From NCBI GenBank assembly GCA_031216915.1, contig CM062292.1:200839262-200903261 (forward strand): DNA of 64,000 nucleotides, read 5' to 3'. How positions within the stretch are numbered: the first letter of the stretch is position 1; each line of letters begins with the position of its first letter. This document shows, one piece after another, positions 31,981-42,762 of this stretch. Source of the DNA: Pictodentalium vernedei (lineage: Eukaryota > Mollusca > Scaphopoda > Dentaliida > Dentaliidae). The position numbers and the translations under genes were made by a program. The notes beneath the pieces were generated by a model. That model had not been told where the DNA came from, made no database searches, and saw only the letters and a program-made list of their open reading frames with translations.

Positions 31981-32261
31981 AAAAAAGCAGAATATTCCAG
32001 AATGGAATCAAAATAGTTTCAGATGTAGAACCTCCTTGAACTCTTCTTAGAAGAGTTCATAAGGAGACATTTTTGATTAAAACCATGTAGACGATTTGAA
32101 AATATCTGAATCGGCATGACTCCAATTGCATCGAATTGAATGACTGGGACAATTTGTAATAAAATTTCACAGGGCTCTATTTGAGTCATGAAATTCCATT
32201 GTGAAAACACACTCTTCAATGTCAGTCTCTAAAGATTAAAAACTAAAAGAAGCCCTGGAAA
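31981..32261. other. Unassigned intron before DIRS-2
   Basis: Nothing is recognised between the end of R2 and the left end of DIRS-2. Confidence 0.5.
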
Positions 32262-32435
32262 GTTAAAAAATTTATAGTAATTTATATATTTTTTATACTT
32301 ACCAATGACCCAGACTTAGCTGGTGCTAACTCTTAAATATCTAGGGCCAAACACAAATTTTGCCCCCCAATCCCCAAAATTTGCATCAAAAACCGAAAAT
32401 TACATGTCCTAGATGGTCCTCCATACTTTTACTCC

Positions 32436-32451
32436 ACTGCGCATGCGCAGT
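32436..32451. promoter_or_regulatory. NRF1-like palindrome in DIRS-2 left repeat
   Basis: ACTGCGCATGCGCAGT, a perfect 16-bp palindrome, is also present at 38989-39004 in the right repeat, the 5' end of the element. It matches the NRF1 consensus core. A promoter role is inferred. Confidence 0.4.
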
Positions 32452-32563
32452 GTCAAGGAGGTCTCAAAATTGGCGCAATTATCATTCTTACAACCACTGC
32501 CTGGTAAGCGTTATGTACTCAGCGGGGAGGTATGAGTTCCCAACTCATGGGAGGGCCATCCCC

Positions 32564-32652
32564 GTCTGGGTCATTGGTAAGTATAAAAAATATATAAATT
32601 ACTATAAATTTTTTAACATTTTTATACTGTACCAATGACCCAGACTTAGCTG
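32564..32652. repeat. DIRS-2 internal complementary region
   Basis: The inverse of the left tip ends at 32617 ('ttttttaac') and the inverse of the right tip starts at 32618 ('atttttatactgta'). There is one mismatch to the right tip, at the base matching 39151-39152. The structure is the same as in DIRS-1. Confidence 0.88.
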
Positions 32653-33324
32653 AATAGAAAAAAGGCTGGAGGGCCTCATAAAGGAAAATCCAATAGGCTC
32701 AACTACATATAACAGAATTATCCCTTCGAGGAGAAAAGGAGAAATAGGCTTTACATGTATCTTTCTTATTTGCATCAAAAAAGAAAGACACAACACCATT
32801 CTGTAATTGAGCACAATAACATCAATGATCTCTATTAACATCCAGTATAACCCGTTATACTAATTATTTTTAAAGGAAAGCCAATAAATAAAGGAAGTCC
32901 AGAGAAATGAGACTCTTTATACTCATTAAAAGTGTCAGAGGATTGTACATTAACACCCGTGTAACACGTGGCATATACAAATGCTTCACACCGAGCTACA
33001 CTTTAAAAATATTACATGGATGAGTTAACATTAGCTTTACACTTTAAAACCATCCCAGCACTGACTTGTAATTACTGACTCCAGAGGAGGTATTCCCTTG
33101 CTTTTCACTAGAAAGCAGGTGACCTAAGGGAACACCTCCCCCCCCCCCCCCCCTGCCCTGGATCAAATACCCCAGAGCGAAGAGGACAGCAGGACAGAGT
33201 CACTGACGGAACAGAAAGCCTGCATAACTATAGTTGCAATTGTTTAGTGGACGACATTCTGAGCAACAGACAACGGACCTAAACAATTGCAGATCTCCAG
33301 AAATGGACTCAATATTTCTATAAA

Positions 33325-33535
33325 AAATTCGTGAAAGTGAAAGGCGGAGACCAATATGCAGCCTTCATTAGATCTGTAATAGCAACACTATTAGCATAAG
33401 CCCAAGATGTAGATAGAGCTCTTACTTCATGAGCTGAAATCTTAAGCACAGACTGCTGAGTTGAAGATAATTTATCATAAGCAGTACGGATAGTTAATTG
33501 AATCCACCTAGCAATAGAATGGACCGAAATGTGGA
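33325..33535 (-). pseudogene. DIRS-2 tyrosine recombinase C-terminal part
   Basis: The minus strand reads 'SVHSIARWIQLTIRTAY', then 'ISAHEVRALSTSWAY', then 'DLMKAAYWSPPFTFTNFL' and a stop at about 33325. The H-x-x-R box ('HEVR') and the 'AAYW...TF' end are those of DIRS recombinases. The N-terminal two thirds with the first catalytic Arg is absent, and the frame differs from that of RNase H just upstream. Confidence 0.85.
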
Positions 33536-34692
33536 GGAAGCTTCCGCAGCATGTCCCACAACAGACACCCGAGTAGATTTATCCACGGTCTCTGTGGAGT
33601 CAGAGATGCTACCAACAGAATTTTGCATTGAGATTGTTTTATCTTGAGCAATATCTGCTGAATCAACGGTGCTGGAGGATACGCATATCCTATCATTCTG
33701 TCCCACAAGATCGATAGAGCGTCTACTGCAAACGCTCGAGGATCCAGACATGGTGACATATACGTCTGCAACTGATTGTTCAGATGCGTCGCAAATAAGT
33801 CTATCATTGGCCGCTCCCATTGGTAGCAAATCTGATTGAATACTCGTTTGTTGATAGTCCATTCTGATGGCAACAAGCGACCCCTCCGTGAAAGGGAGTC
33901 CGCTAATACGTTCAGACGACCCAGAATATGATGGACCGATAGGAGAACTTGATGTTCTAGTACAAACAGAAGGATTCTTTCCATTAAATTGAATAACGGA
34001 ATGGAATGAGTGCCTCCCTGGTTCCGAATATACGCTACTACCGTCGTATTGTCGGACAGAATTTGCATGTGTGCATTCTGAATAACGTTCATCCAATGAC
34101 ATAGCGCAAGCCAAATTGACATCATTTCTTTGATGTTTATGAGCTTGATTAGGAACTGCGGATCCCAAAGACCCTGGCACTTCGAATCCGTTGGGCTCAA
34201 TGTTGCGCACCAACCTGTTTGACTGGCATCCGACATAATCATAAAACTCGGATCCGGCAATTGCAGTGGAACTCCCTTAGTTAACCACTGAATATCTGCC
34301 CAAGTCTGAATCTCTTGTTTCACTTGATTTGACAAGAGGATGTCCATATCGAGCGAATGAATCTTCATCCTCCAATTCTGAGTCAGAAAGATTTGGAGAG
34401 GACAAGTGCATAGCTGTCCCATCGGAATAAGATGCGCGGCAGCTCCGCAAAAACCTATCAGTCTCATGAATTCTCTCGCTGTAACTTTGTCTGAGTGAAG
34501 ACAATAGCGAGCGTAACAACTGATTAATTTCGCTCTGGTTAACGGCAGACGAACGAGATTGTTGTGCGTCTCAAAGCTCATCCCCAGGTGGGTGAATGAC
34601 TTGGACGGCACCAGATCCGACTTCTTCTCATTTACTATGAAACCAAGACGTCCGAGCAATAGAAGCAGATTCTGCACATCGTTCTGAAGCAT
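33508..34692 (-). pseudogene. DIRS-2 reverse transcriptase end plus RNase H
   Basis: A 394-codon open frame. Residues 1-90 are the RT connection ('KKSDLVPSKSFTHLGM', 'FMRLIGFCGAAAHLIPMG'). Residues about 110-290 are RNase H ('MIMSDASQTGWCATLSPTD' with the first catalytic Asp, 'ILSDNTTVVAYIRNQGGT', 'HILGRLNVLADSLSRRG'). Then 'PMIDLFATHLNNQL' and 'RMIGYAYPPAPLI', usual at this place in DIRS proteins. The C-terminus runs into the recombinase deletion junction. The true start lies upstream in the neighbouring frame. Confidence 0.9.
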
Positions 34693-35515
34693 TAACTCGT
34701 TGCCGTACCTCTGAAGAATGTTGTCCAGGTAGGCCGACGTTATCGCAGACGAATGAATGAGTCACTACCGAGTTCATTATTCGAGTGAAAGCCCAGGGCG
34801 CTAGATTCAGACCGAAGCACATTGCTCGAAACTGATACACAACTCCTAGGATGGCGAAGCGAAGAAACTTTCTGAATGCCGGATGTACCATGACGTGAAA
34901 GTACGCATCCTTGAGATCTATATTCGTAGCATAGTCATTCACCTGAATGCTCGCTCTGACCGATCGGATGGTCTCCATATAGAATTTTGGAGCCACGATC
35001 AGCTTGTTTATCCAGCTCAGATCTATGACTGGACGGAACGAGCCGTCTGGTTTCGGAACCAGAAAAAGATGGCTATAGAAACCTGGAGATTCCTGGTTTT
35101 CTACGACCTCTATAGCATTCTTCTCCAGAAGAGACTGGACTTCTGATAGAAGCGAGCCTCTTTTCTGCAGATTTGACGGAAGCTGAGACCATCTTGGACT
35201 TCGAGTTAACGGAGGTTTTCCTTTGAAGGACAGTTTTAGTCCTTCTGAAATCACCCCTCCAACCCAAGGGTCGTCCGTAATCGACTCCCAATTGGTTGAG
35301 AAACTTGACAGTCTTCTGCCCACTGGAACACGACAGAGGTTTATACCATCACCTCCTGGACCTACGAGGCTTGCAGAAGGAGAAACCACGTCCTCCACGG
35401 CCCGAACCTCGCCCTGTCGACCTAGGGGCGTGTGACTGGTTGTCTCGGCCAGTATTACGGCCCCTACCTGAGTTGCTACCCTGACGGTCTCTAGAGTAAG
35501 ACCTAGAGGATGCAT
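34628..35515 (-). pseudogene. DIRS-2 reverse transcriptase, N-terminal and palm
   Basis: A 295-codon frame whose first ~65 codons overlap the end of gag in another frame. From about residue 130: 'SPGFYSHLFLVPKPDGSFRP', 'VIDLSWINKLIVAPKF', then the palm 'NIDLKDAYFHVMVHP' with the first catalytic Asp, and 'FGLNLAPWAFTRIM'. This is the DIRS type of reverse transcriptase rather than the LINE type. A frameshift near 34750 leaves this frame. The catalytic 'YLDD' lies in the other frame at 34720-34731 and reads YLDN (codon AAC), so the last catalytic Asp is lost. Confidence 0.92.
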
Positions 35516-35690
35516 AGGAACCTCTATAGGAACTTCCCTTGGACGTATTTGCCCCAGAAGTGCCTGTCCTACTCTTCTCCGCTGAATCTGACTTTTTGGA
35601 AGCAGATTTGAATAGCAGAGAGTCTGAAGCTTTCTTAGTTATCTGATCATAGATTGCGGAAAGCTTGCCATCGAAGAAAACTCTCCAGAG
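35349..35690 (-). pseudogene. DIRS-2 gag C-terminal RG/RS-rich tail
   Basis: After a frameshift near 35685 the minus strand reads 'FFDGKLSAIYDQITKKAS' and then a basic tail with 'RGSYASSRSYSRDRQ', 'SGRGRNTGRDN' and 'GRGSGRGGRGFSF', ending at TGA 35351-35349. Arg/Gly/Ser-rich tails are usual for DIRS gag and suit RNA binding. Confidence 0.8.
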
Positions 35691-36387
35691 ACTGGAGCGA
35701 CTCTGAGAGAGTTTTTCACCTTACTATCCACACGTGTGGATGTAGCCAGGGCCGCGTCACGTCTAACCAACTCCAGATTTGCCACTGAAAGGGTGGAGTT
35801 AAACGTGGAGAATGCTGTGGCCCTCAAAAGAACTCTTAAGGAGGTTTGTACATCCTGGAATTCTTTTCCTTCGAGATGTAATGATAACGCTCTGGTAAGG
35901 TGATCTGTGTACAATAATGCATCTAAGCTAGCCCTGTTAGACAATATTGTCGTTTCCAACGTCGTGGTTGGAACTGACATAGGCGATGGTATAGACAATT
36001 CTAGGTCTTCGGCCTGGTCGTCTAGACGCAGAGGAACTCTCGGAATTTATTCCTTGAATTGATGAAAGGCAGATGTAGAGCATTTGCCGATAAGAAACCG
36101 GACCTGTCTGTTTTGGTAGCAAGTTTATATATAGCGTCATTCAATAGTTCAAATGTCCGTGAGACATTTCTGGACTGTGTCGGAAACTCAGGGACGATGT
36201 CCCTAAACCGATTAAAGAATTCTGTGTCCAGTAGGGCTATCAGTCTCTTATCCGGCAATGCAGCATTTTGGTCCGGAGGATCAACGTCAGGAAGATAATG
36301 CCGGATGAACTCTACGGCAATTTTATGTTGTTCCAAAAGGGAAAATTTCAACTCCTCCGTATCCCTTTCGCCATCCTGTCGGACCAC
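35639..36387 (-). pseudogene. DIRS-2 gag central region
   Basis: Two open stretches, 36022-36387 ('RLIALLDTEFFNRFRDI', 'LNDAIYKLATKTDRSG') and 35639-35998 ('LDALLYTDHLTRALSLHL', 'LVRRDAALATSTRVDS'), together form an alpha-helix-rich segment like the body of DIRS gag proteins. The join at about 36010 needs a frameshift. DIRS-1 has the homologous '...RRDAALA'-type segment joined directly to RNase H. Confidence 0.75.
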
Positions 36388-37830
36388 TTGTAATTCTTGG
36401 TCGTCCGTGCCTGAACCTGCAGTGGAACGGACCCAGTTTCCTCGGATAATTCCTGATCCGACAGAGTTTCTGTCGGTTGCTGGGATACTGCGATAATTTG
36501 TGCTATCTGCGATAGCATGTCCATAACGGAGGCCTGTGAAGCTGCGGTCTTACAGGATTTAGCCGCTGGAAGCTCCTTGGACGTTGACTCCTGCATACTT
36601 CTTTTATGCGAAAGTCCGGAGTATGAAGGCCTCGTACCCTTGGCTACCGGATGGCATTGGCATGACCTGGTCGTCGTGGAATCCCTGGTCGGCGAGGTTG
36701 GCTGGATATCACTGGTCACTTAGCCAAGGTGGGGTCGTGACCTCTCTCGCTCGCAGCCCGGATGGACCTGGACGAGCTAGGAACCGGACTAATAGGCTTC
36801 CTCCGTACCATCCTCGTATCCGTCGTCACTGGGTGTGCACGTTGTATTTTTATAGTGCTCGCATCACCCAAATCTCCTTCCTGGACCGCAACGGACGAAC
36901 CCGGCTGCCAAGCCATTCGATGAATGGTTGCTACACCCGGCGAGCTAGTTGACGCCAAAGCCGTCAATCCTACTTGGGACCTCTTTGGCAGTTGACGTAT
37001 CTGCATGAGCACATTTTCCGCTAGCTCTTCATTTGACTGTGACGATGGAAGCACACTTTTCGAAGACATCACGGAAACATCACCCTGTTCTTGTTCCTCA
37101 ATGAGGCCTGTGGAGTCGCGGTCTTACGTAATTAGCCGCTGGAAGCTCCAGGGAGGTTCATTCCTACATTTATATAATATGCGAATGTCCCAACTGGAAA
37201 GGCCTAGTGTCCTTGGCTAGCGGATGGAGTGACCTGGTCAATGAAGCAGGAGCTTCAGGGACGTTCATTCCTGCATTTATATAATATGCAAACGTCCCCT
37301 GGAAATCTGTGGTCACATAGCCGAGGTGCAGTCGTGTGTGTTGACGTGAGGATGAGGAAGCCAATAGAACAGCCGCCTCGAACTGTCTATGCGACGGAGC
37401 ATCCCAAGCAGGAGGAGTGGACGTATGCTCTGACTAACGAACGAACATACAACAACATCGCAGAGCAGATGTTGTTGTAAGAGAGAGGGGGCCTCTCTCG
37501 CTCGCAGTCCGGATAGACCTGGACGAGCTAGCTACCAGACAGACAGGCTTCCTCCGTACTATCCTCGGATCCGTCGTTGCTGGGTGTGCACGTTCAATGT
37601 TTATAGCACTCGCATCACCCAAACTGCTTCCTTGGACCGTAACGGACGAATCCGGCTGCCGAGCCATTCAATGAATGGTCGCTACACCGGGCGGACAGTG
37701 GACGATCAATGCCTTCGATCCTACTAGGGACCTCTTCGTCAATTGTCATATTTCCATGAGCACTTAGACGCTAGCCCTAATACTGCAACGACGGAGACAC
37801 ACTTGTTGAAGACATCATGGAAACATCACA
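36348..37830 (-). pseudogene. DIRS-2 gag N-terminal region with duplication
   Basis: Ser/Arg-rich open stretches (36348-36719, 36716-37072, 37434-37667). A block is present twice, about 36520-37090 and 37100-37830. Both copies have 'gaggcctgtggag'/'gaggcctgtgaag', 'tagccgctggaagctcc', 'gctcgcatcacccaaa' and 'ccgagccattca'-type lines. Two related peptides ('RIVRRKP', 'RMVRRKP') result. The duplication is of the same region as in DIRS-1 and DIRS-3. Confidence 0.75.
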
Positions 37831-38067
37831 CTGTTCTTGTTCTTCTGAAAAAGAGACTGATAAACTAGTGACCTTGTGGAGAGGGGACCGGAATGGACCC
37901 CTCACGGCTAACAATATACCATGACACACGTCTCCAACGTTGTCATTCCAATTAGCACACACTGAGCAAGAATTAGTGCGAGTACATTGACTACAAGAAA
38001 CACAATGAACATGAGAATCAGAGGAAGATTTCCTCGCATTACAATTTGAACAATATTTTTTCATCAT
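37777..38067 (-). pseudogene. DIRS-2 ORF1 start, Cys-rich domain
   Basis: A 96-codon frame starting 'MMKKYCSNCNARKS' with 'HCVSCSQC' and 'NSCSVCANW', i.e. repeated C-x2-C pairs suggesting a zinc-binding ribbon. The same stretch, broken, is seen in DIRS-1 near 11540. It is followed by 'SFSEEQEQCDVSMMS'. The start codon is the first Met in a run of two and fits the position after the A-rich leader. Confidence 0.65.
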
Positions 38068-38964
38068 GAAAAAATATAAACAGTCATAGTACTCGCACTA
38101 ACCCTTGAAACAAAGATACATAATATAATATAATCCGTTATAACATTTCGAAAAAATAATTTAAAAAAAAAAATTTTTGAAAAATTTTCAGAAGAGCCCA
38201 AGTTCCCAATGGGAACAATGAGCCCAAATGGATCCCCAAAAAAGCCTAAGTGTGGACAAAATATTTTAAAACATTTTTAAAAATTAATGCAACACTTCCG
38301 GAGAATATTAATGTATCTGGCTATGAGCAGAACTAATAGAAGACAAGTAATCACCATCAGAAATAACCATTGTCAACATAAGCAAAAGTGAACAGAAACC
38401 AGAAACATGACTCCAGGCACTGAAACCATGGCCCAAAATCAGTAACCAATTTAAACACCATCCGATGTAAAACAGAGGCTTCCAGAGAAGAAACTGCAGT
38501 ACATCAGATGGTAGATGCAGAAAACAACGCCTGAACACCCAAGGGTGAAGACGTAAACATGGGGAAAAAACAGAATAATCATTCTGTTACCAAGCCAAAA
38601 CACCCAAGAAATTTTAGTAAGAAAAAATTCCAAAATTATGCCAAAAGCATGAGAGAATAGCAAGGGGGTCATTGAGGAAAGGGAGAGAGGAAACACTGAA
38701 CAAACAATGGTAAGTTCATAGCCAGAATGACAACATAAGGCTCATGCCCCGAAATTAGGGAACATGAAATAATTTCGTAAAAAAATTATAAGTTACAGCC
38801 TTGAACACATTCTGCCACTGTTTCTTCCTCTCATCCTTTATTTCATCCTTAGATCCACCATTTCTTTCAAAATTATGTGTCTGGCATCATTTAACCTGAG
38901 ATTTACAAGCACAAATATTAGTGAGATGTTACTAATTTTAGGGCCAAACAAAGAATGATAATTG

Positions 38965-39165
38965 CGCCAATTTCGTGACCTCCTTGACACTGCGCATGCG
39001 CAGTGGAGTAAAAGTATGGAGGGCCATATAGGACATATAATTTTCGGTTTTTGATGCAAATTTTGGGAATTGGGAGGGGGGGGGGGGGGGCAAAATTTGT
39101 GTTTGGCCCTAGATATTTAAGAGTTAGCACCAGCTAAGTCTGGGTCATTGCTACAGTATAAAAAT
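38965..39165 (-). repeat. DIRS-2 right inverted terminal repeat (5' end)
   Basis: Inverse of 32304-32490. It holds the ACTGCGCATGCGCAGT palindrome (38989-39004) and a 15-base G run at 39076-39090 where the other copies have only six. The tip is 'ctacagtataaaaat'. Confidence 0.85.
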
Positions 39166-39508
39166 ATTAAATATTTCTATTATCTGTAGGTGAAAGCTGA
39201 AAGAAAGATGCTTCTTCACATCACAGAATTCCCTGGCATTTTCAATATCAGTCTGCAAGTCAGGTTTGAATTTATTCGACAATATTCAACCCTAACAGGT
39301 TTGGAGTGAGTTACTACCTACAAATTAACAACTTCCAATTTGTCACAAATCTTAAGTTCAAAGAAATCTATATTCTTGTGCACTGTTTCTGATCAACTAT
39401 CAACCGTCTTAAATATGAATGCAAATTTTCCAGCACATTAGCAGCCTTTTTTTCAGAAGTATTAAAAATAACCAATTGTCTCTTGTGTATTTAGAACAAA
39501 TACGTCTT
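39166..39508. other. Unassigned intron
   Basis: No recognised feature between DIRS-2 and the next SINE. Confidence 0.5.
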
Positions 39509-39520
39509 AATGGCTCAATG

Positions 39521-39870
39521 TGGGGGTGTGAGGGCGCGGTAGCTCAGTAGGTAAAGGTGCAGACTGCTAGCTGAGAGGTCCTTGGTTCGAATCCCACCTG
39601 CAGCAACTGCTTTGTGTCCTTCGGCAAGACACTTCACCCCCATTGCCTATGTGGGGGCACGGTGACGTTGTGTACTAAGGCGTACTGCACATCGATGGTG
39701 CACCTGTCTTCAACCAATGCTAACTCTGCTTGTGTGGAGTTGGTATGTTGGGGAGCATACAGTTGCTCGCCGTTGCTCGGTGATTCTCTCCAGCTTTATC
39801 CACCCATAAAACTGTCATGGTCATGATTAGCCATGGTGCAAAAATATGTGACCTTAAACACCAATAAATA
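39521..39870 (+). mobile_element. tRNA-derived SINE, full length
   Basis: Box A 'ggtagctcagtaggtaaagg' and box B 'ggttcgaatcc' in a tRNA-like head, body 'gtgtccttcggcaagacac', tail 'accttaaacaccaataaata'. Target duplications 'aatggctcaatg' (39509-39520) and 'aatggttcaatg' (39871-39882) differ at one base. Same family as 27946-28311. Confidence 0.92.
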
Positions 39871-40081
39871 AATGGTTCAATGATAAAAAAAATACCATAA
39901 ATATGCTTCAAAGAAGTGGGATAAAAGTTTCATGCTATAGAACATGTGATAAAAAATTCTTTTGTCAGCTGATTTTTCTATGAAAGGGAGGTAACTCAAA
40001 ATGTAGTTCAATCCATCGACCATAAACAAGACCACCTTCCATGTTATTATATTTTGGGGTTTAATTACACTTTTAACAGTC

Positions 40082-40285
40082 AGGTCACCTTGTGTCGGAA
40101 AGTTTTACAGGTGGACGCCGGAATACCAAGAGAGAACAACTGAGCAACAGCAAGAAACTGTCAGACTCTCCAACATACTAACTCCGCACAAGTAGGGTCA
40201 GCATTGAATGAAGACAACTGCACCATCAATGTGCAGTATGCCTTAGTACACAGCGCCACCATGCCCCCAATTGGGAAATCAGCCA
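40082..40285 (-). mobile_element. SINE fragment, decayed
   Basis: The reverse complement of the SINE body is recognisable: 'gttttacaggtgga', 'actccgcacaagtagggt', 'tgccttagtacacagcg'. The head and tail are missing. Confidence 0.75.
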
Positions 40286-40427
40286 CCTTCCATGAATTAA
40301 GTCACTAATTTTAAACGTGAAGACCTACTAAGGGACCCATGACATCAATAAACATATTTTCCTTCACAAGGTATCCATATCCCATCTTCCATAAATGTTT
40401 GATTAAAATTGTGATTGTATTTAATTA

Positions 40428-40486
40428 TTAGTGTTTAAGGTCACATATTTCTGCACAATGGCTAATCGTGACCACAACATGGAGTT
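40428..40486 (-). mobile_element. SINE tail fragment
   Basis: 'tagtgtttaaggtcacatat' and 'gcacaatggctaatcgtg' are the inverse of the SINE 3' tail. Only about 60 bp of the element is present. Confidence 0.75.
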
Positions 40487-40554
40487 AAAGTCAAGTTTAG
40501 TCAATCGTTTATACCCATGTTGACCCTTTTAGAGGACTTCCACCCCAAGCACTA

Positions 40555-40640
40555 GTGACTGGGTCCTATTTTACCAGTAAGACAGAGCTTGTTTACCACA
40601 GTAAATAAGCACTGCTTCACTTTCCAGGGTTCCCATGGGG
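40555..40640. repeat. Dispersed repeat shared with 47650
   Basis: 'ctgggtcctattttaccagt', 'cttgtttacc', 'cagtaaataagcactgct' and 'ccagggttccc' recur at 47650-47730 in the same order. Nothing indicates its class. Confidence 0.6.
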
Positions 40641-40837
40641 AAACTGTGATTGTAACTATTAAAAAAATAAACAACTGATAACTTTGTATTAATTTAGAAC
40701 AATCAAATAAGTCAAGAACTGTTTGTCAATGCACTATATACCTTGGGGGATACTGATAGTTAAAATTTTAACGCAGATAAATTCATAATGGTAGTCTGCT
40801 GAAGGAAATTCAGAGACAACAATGAAGCACATAGTTA

Positions 40838-41106
40838 TTTATTTATTTATTTATTGGTGTTTAAGGTCACATATTTCTGCACAATGGCTAATCATGACCA
40901 CGACAGTTTTACGGGTGGAGGAAGCCGGAGTACCCGGAGAGAACCACCGAGCAATGGCGAGCAACTGTCAGCTCCCCAACATACTACTCCACACAAGCAG
41001 GGTTAGCATTGGTTGAAGACAGGTGCACCATCGACGTTCAGTACGCCTTAGTACACAGCGTCACCGTGCCCCCACGTGGGCAATGGGAGTGAAGTGTCTT
41101 GCCCAA
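40838..41106 (-). mobile_element. tRNA-derived SINE, 5'-truncated
   Basis: Begins with a (TTTA)n tail and 'ggtgtttaaggtcacatatt', the inverse of the family tail, and stops within 'gaagtgtcttgccc' before the tRNA head. A perfect 14-bp target duplication 'gaagcacatagtta' (40824-40837 and 41107-41120) proves the truncation happened at insertion. Confidence 0.92.
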
Positions 41107-41161
41107 GAAGCACATAGTTAAATTTTTTTAAGAATATTCCTGTTTTTAAAGGAGAAATACA

Positions 41162-41406
41162 TTAACCCTTTACCAAAGGTAACAGCCAACACCGGCCAGC
41201 GCTATTCACAAAATTCACCATTAATTTTTTATTACTTTTTCATTTTTTGTCACAAAACATAGCTCATGACCCTCATTGGAACGAGCACAACCAGCTCATT
41301 CCAATGAAGGGTCAAGCTATGTTTTGGATGCAAAAAATAAAAAAAATTAGTGCTTCAAGCATTTTATTTGCATGTGTCGTCTGCTTTTCGTGTTGGTAAA
41401 TGTTTA
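41162..41406. mobile_element. piggyBac-like MITE
   Basis: TTAA at 41162-41165 followed by 'ccctttacc', and TTAA at 41403-41406 preceded by 'ggtaaatg' (mutated tip). The internal stem is 'aaacatagctcatgaccctc' against 'gggtcaagctatgttttgg'. Length is 245 bp. Confidence 0.75.
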
Positions 41407-41886
41407 AGCCATTTATATTTGATCAAGTCTATGTTAGTTGATAGATTTTGATTTCCAACATTTCTCGTGGAGATCAGGTGTTTTTTTGCTTATGGAATAA
41501 CGTAACTGAGCAGGACTTGTATCTGGACTCCAAAATGCCTATTTGTATCAAAAGGTCCTAATACACAAAGCGTTTATGTAATTTGGAGCTTGATGCATAC
41601 CTGCTGTAAAAGATGTCACTCAACATATTAGCAACCTTCAAAAGCAGAAAAGCCTAAAACCAGCAACAAAAACAAACACTAAGTCCTTTTAGATCACTGA
41701 TCTCTTCACAACTGGATTGATGGAATGTAAAAACAGGATTACTGGAATGTAACCAAATAACATCGCAACTCAGCCTTCCCTCCCCCCAAGATGGTGTCAG
41801 CTTTCACTTCATCAAACATCAAAGTGGTTTATGCAGCTTGAAAACTAGTTACAAGCTATCAACTTTCCAATCTTGGCACTCCTTTT

Positions 41887-42290
41887 TGTTAGGCCCCACA
41901 AAACAGATCTTCTATTTCTCAGGCCATTTTTTGTAAAACTGCATGCAGGCGAGTGGTTTTTGATTTTATTTTTTATTTCTCTAATTATTTCTTTGCCATC
42001 AAAAGTTCGTATTCTTGGCTTATGTTTTAGGCTTCACAATCTGCAGGATAGCTTGGGTGGTGTATTTCGTCCCTTGGGAACAAGAAGGCTTTGCAACACT
42101 AAAGCATTGCAAAGCCATCTTGCTCTCAAGGGACAAATTTATCAATTTTTTAACATTGGTAAAATATCAGACATAAACCATTTAATTTTTTACTTTTTTT
42201 AAGTTTACATTGGTTGTAAAAAGAGAGCATGCGGCAGCCAAAGGGACCATTTGAGAGGGCCTGAGAAACAGATGTTTAATTTTTTAGGCC
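41887..42290. repeat. Long inverted repeat (about 400 bp) with nested hairpin
   Basis: The outer arms are 'aacagatcttctatttctca' + 'ggcc' near 41900 and its decayed inverse 'ggcctgagaaacagatgttt' near 42258. The centre (42069-42134) is a stem: 'gtcccttgggaacaagaagg' + 'ctttgcaa' against 'ttgcaaagc' + 'gctctcaagggac' variants. It looks like a foldback element; no target duplication was identified. The plus-strand frame of 109 codons across it is not credible. Confidence 0.65.
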
Positions 42291-42762
42291 TTAACAATAA
42301 CTGAAATATGTAGTAAATATTCAATTTGTATAGCCACATAAAAAGTTAACATCATCATATCCATTTTTACAGACACCAAAGAATATGCTTTAAAAAACAA
42401 TCAGCGATTGTGAGGCGTCCATATATTGAAAACCATCTTTTTATGTTGAGCATTGTTTATTTATAGCAAAATTGGTACCCTTAAGATGGTGATAGTTGAG
42501 ATACTTTTCCGTATGTGACCAAAGAGCAATCCAGTTGTATAGAGATCAGTGTATCAGATCATCACTTATAAAAACATTTAACAGTAAGGCTTATAAAAAA
42601 AATTTCTTGTTTCTCGAGCAATTTTTCCTCAACTTTATGATGAGGGAGGGAGGCTTTTTTCTGTTTATTCATAAAACAGTTCTGAAAATGGTTGGAGTCA
42701 GAAATTTAACTACTTAACACTATTATGTGGCAAACCAGTGTTTTCAGCAGTGAAAGTTTCCC

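Larger units (their letters stand above)
32262..39165 (-). mobile_element. DIRS-2, best preserved DIRS-type retrotransposon
   Basis: Left tip 'gttaaaaaatttatagtaat' and right tip 'cagtataaaaat' enclose 6.9 kb. Terminal repeats are inverted copies of about 190 bp, and an internal complementary region lies at 32564-32652. In coding (minus) orientation: 5' repeat (39165-38965), leader, gag (about 38067-35349), reverse transcriptase and RNase H (about 35200-33600), and the last part of a tyrosine recombinase (33535-33325). No methyltransferase domain and no N-terminal recombinase are present, so an internal deletion has occurred near 33540. Frameshifts and a changed catalytic motif show it is inactive. 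No target-site duplication is seen, as expected for recombinase insertion. Confidence 0.9.

Noticed and set aside
41873..42202. Hydrophobic plus-strand frame of 109 codons
   Set aside because: It spans a foldback repeat, and its apparent helices come from T-rich arms.
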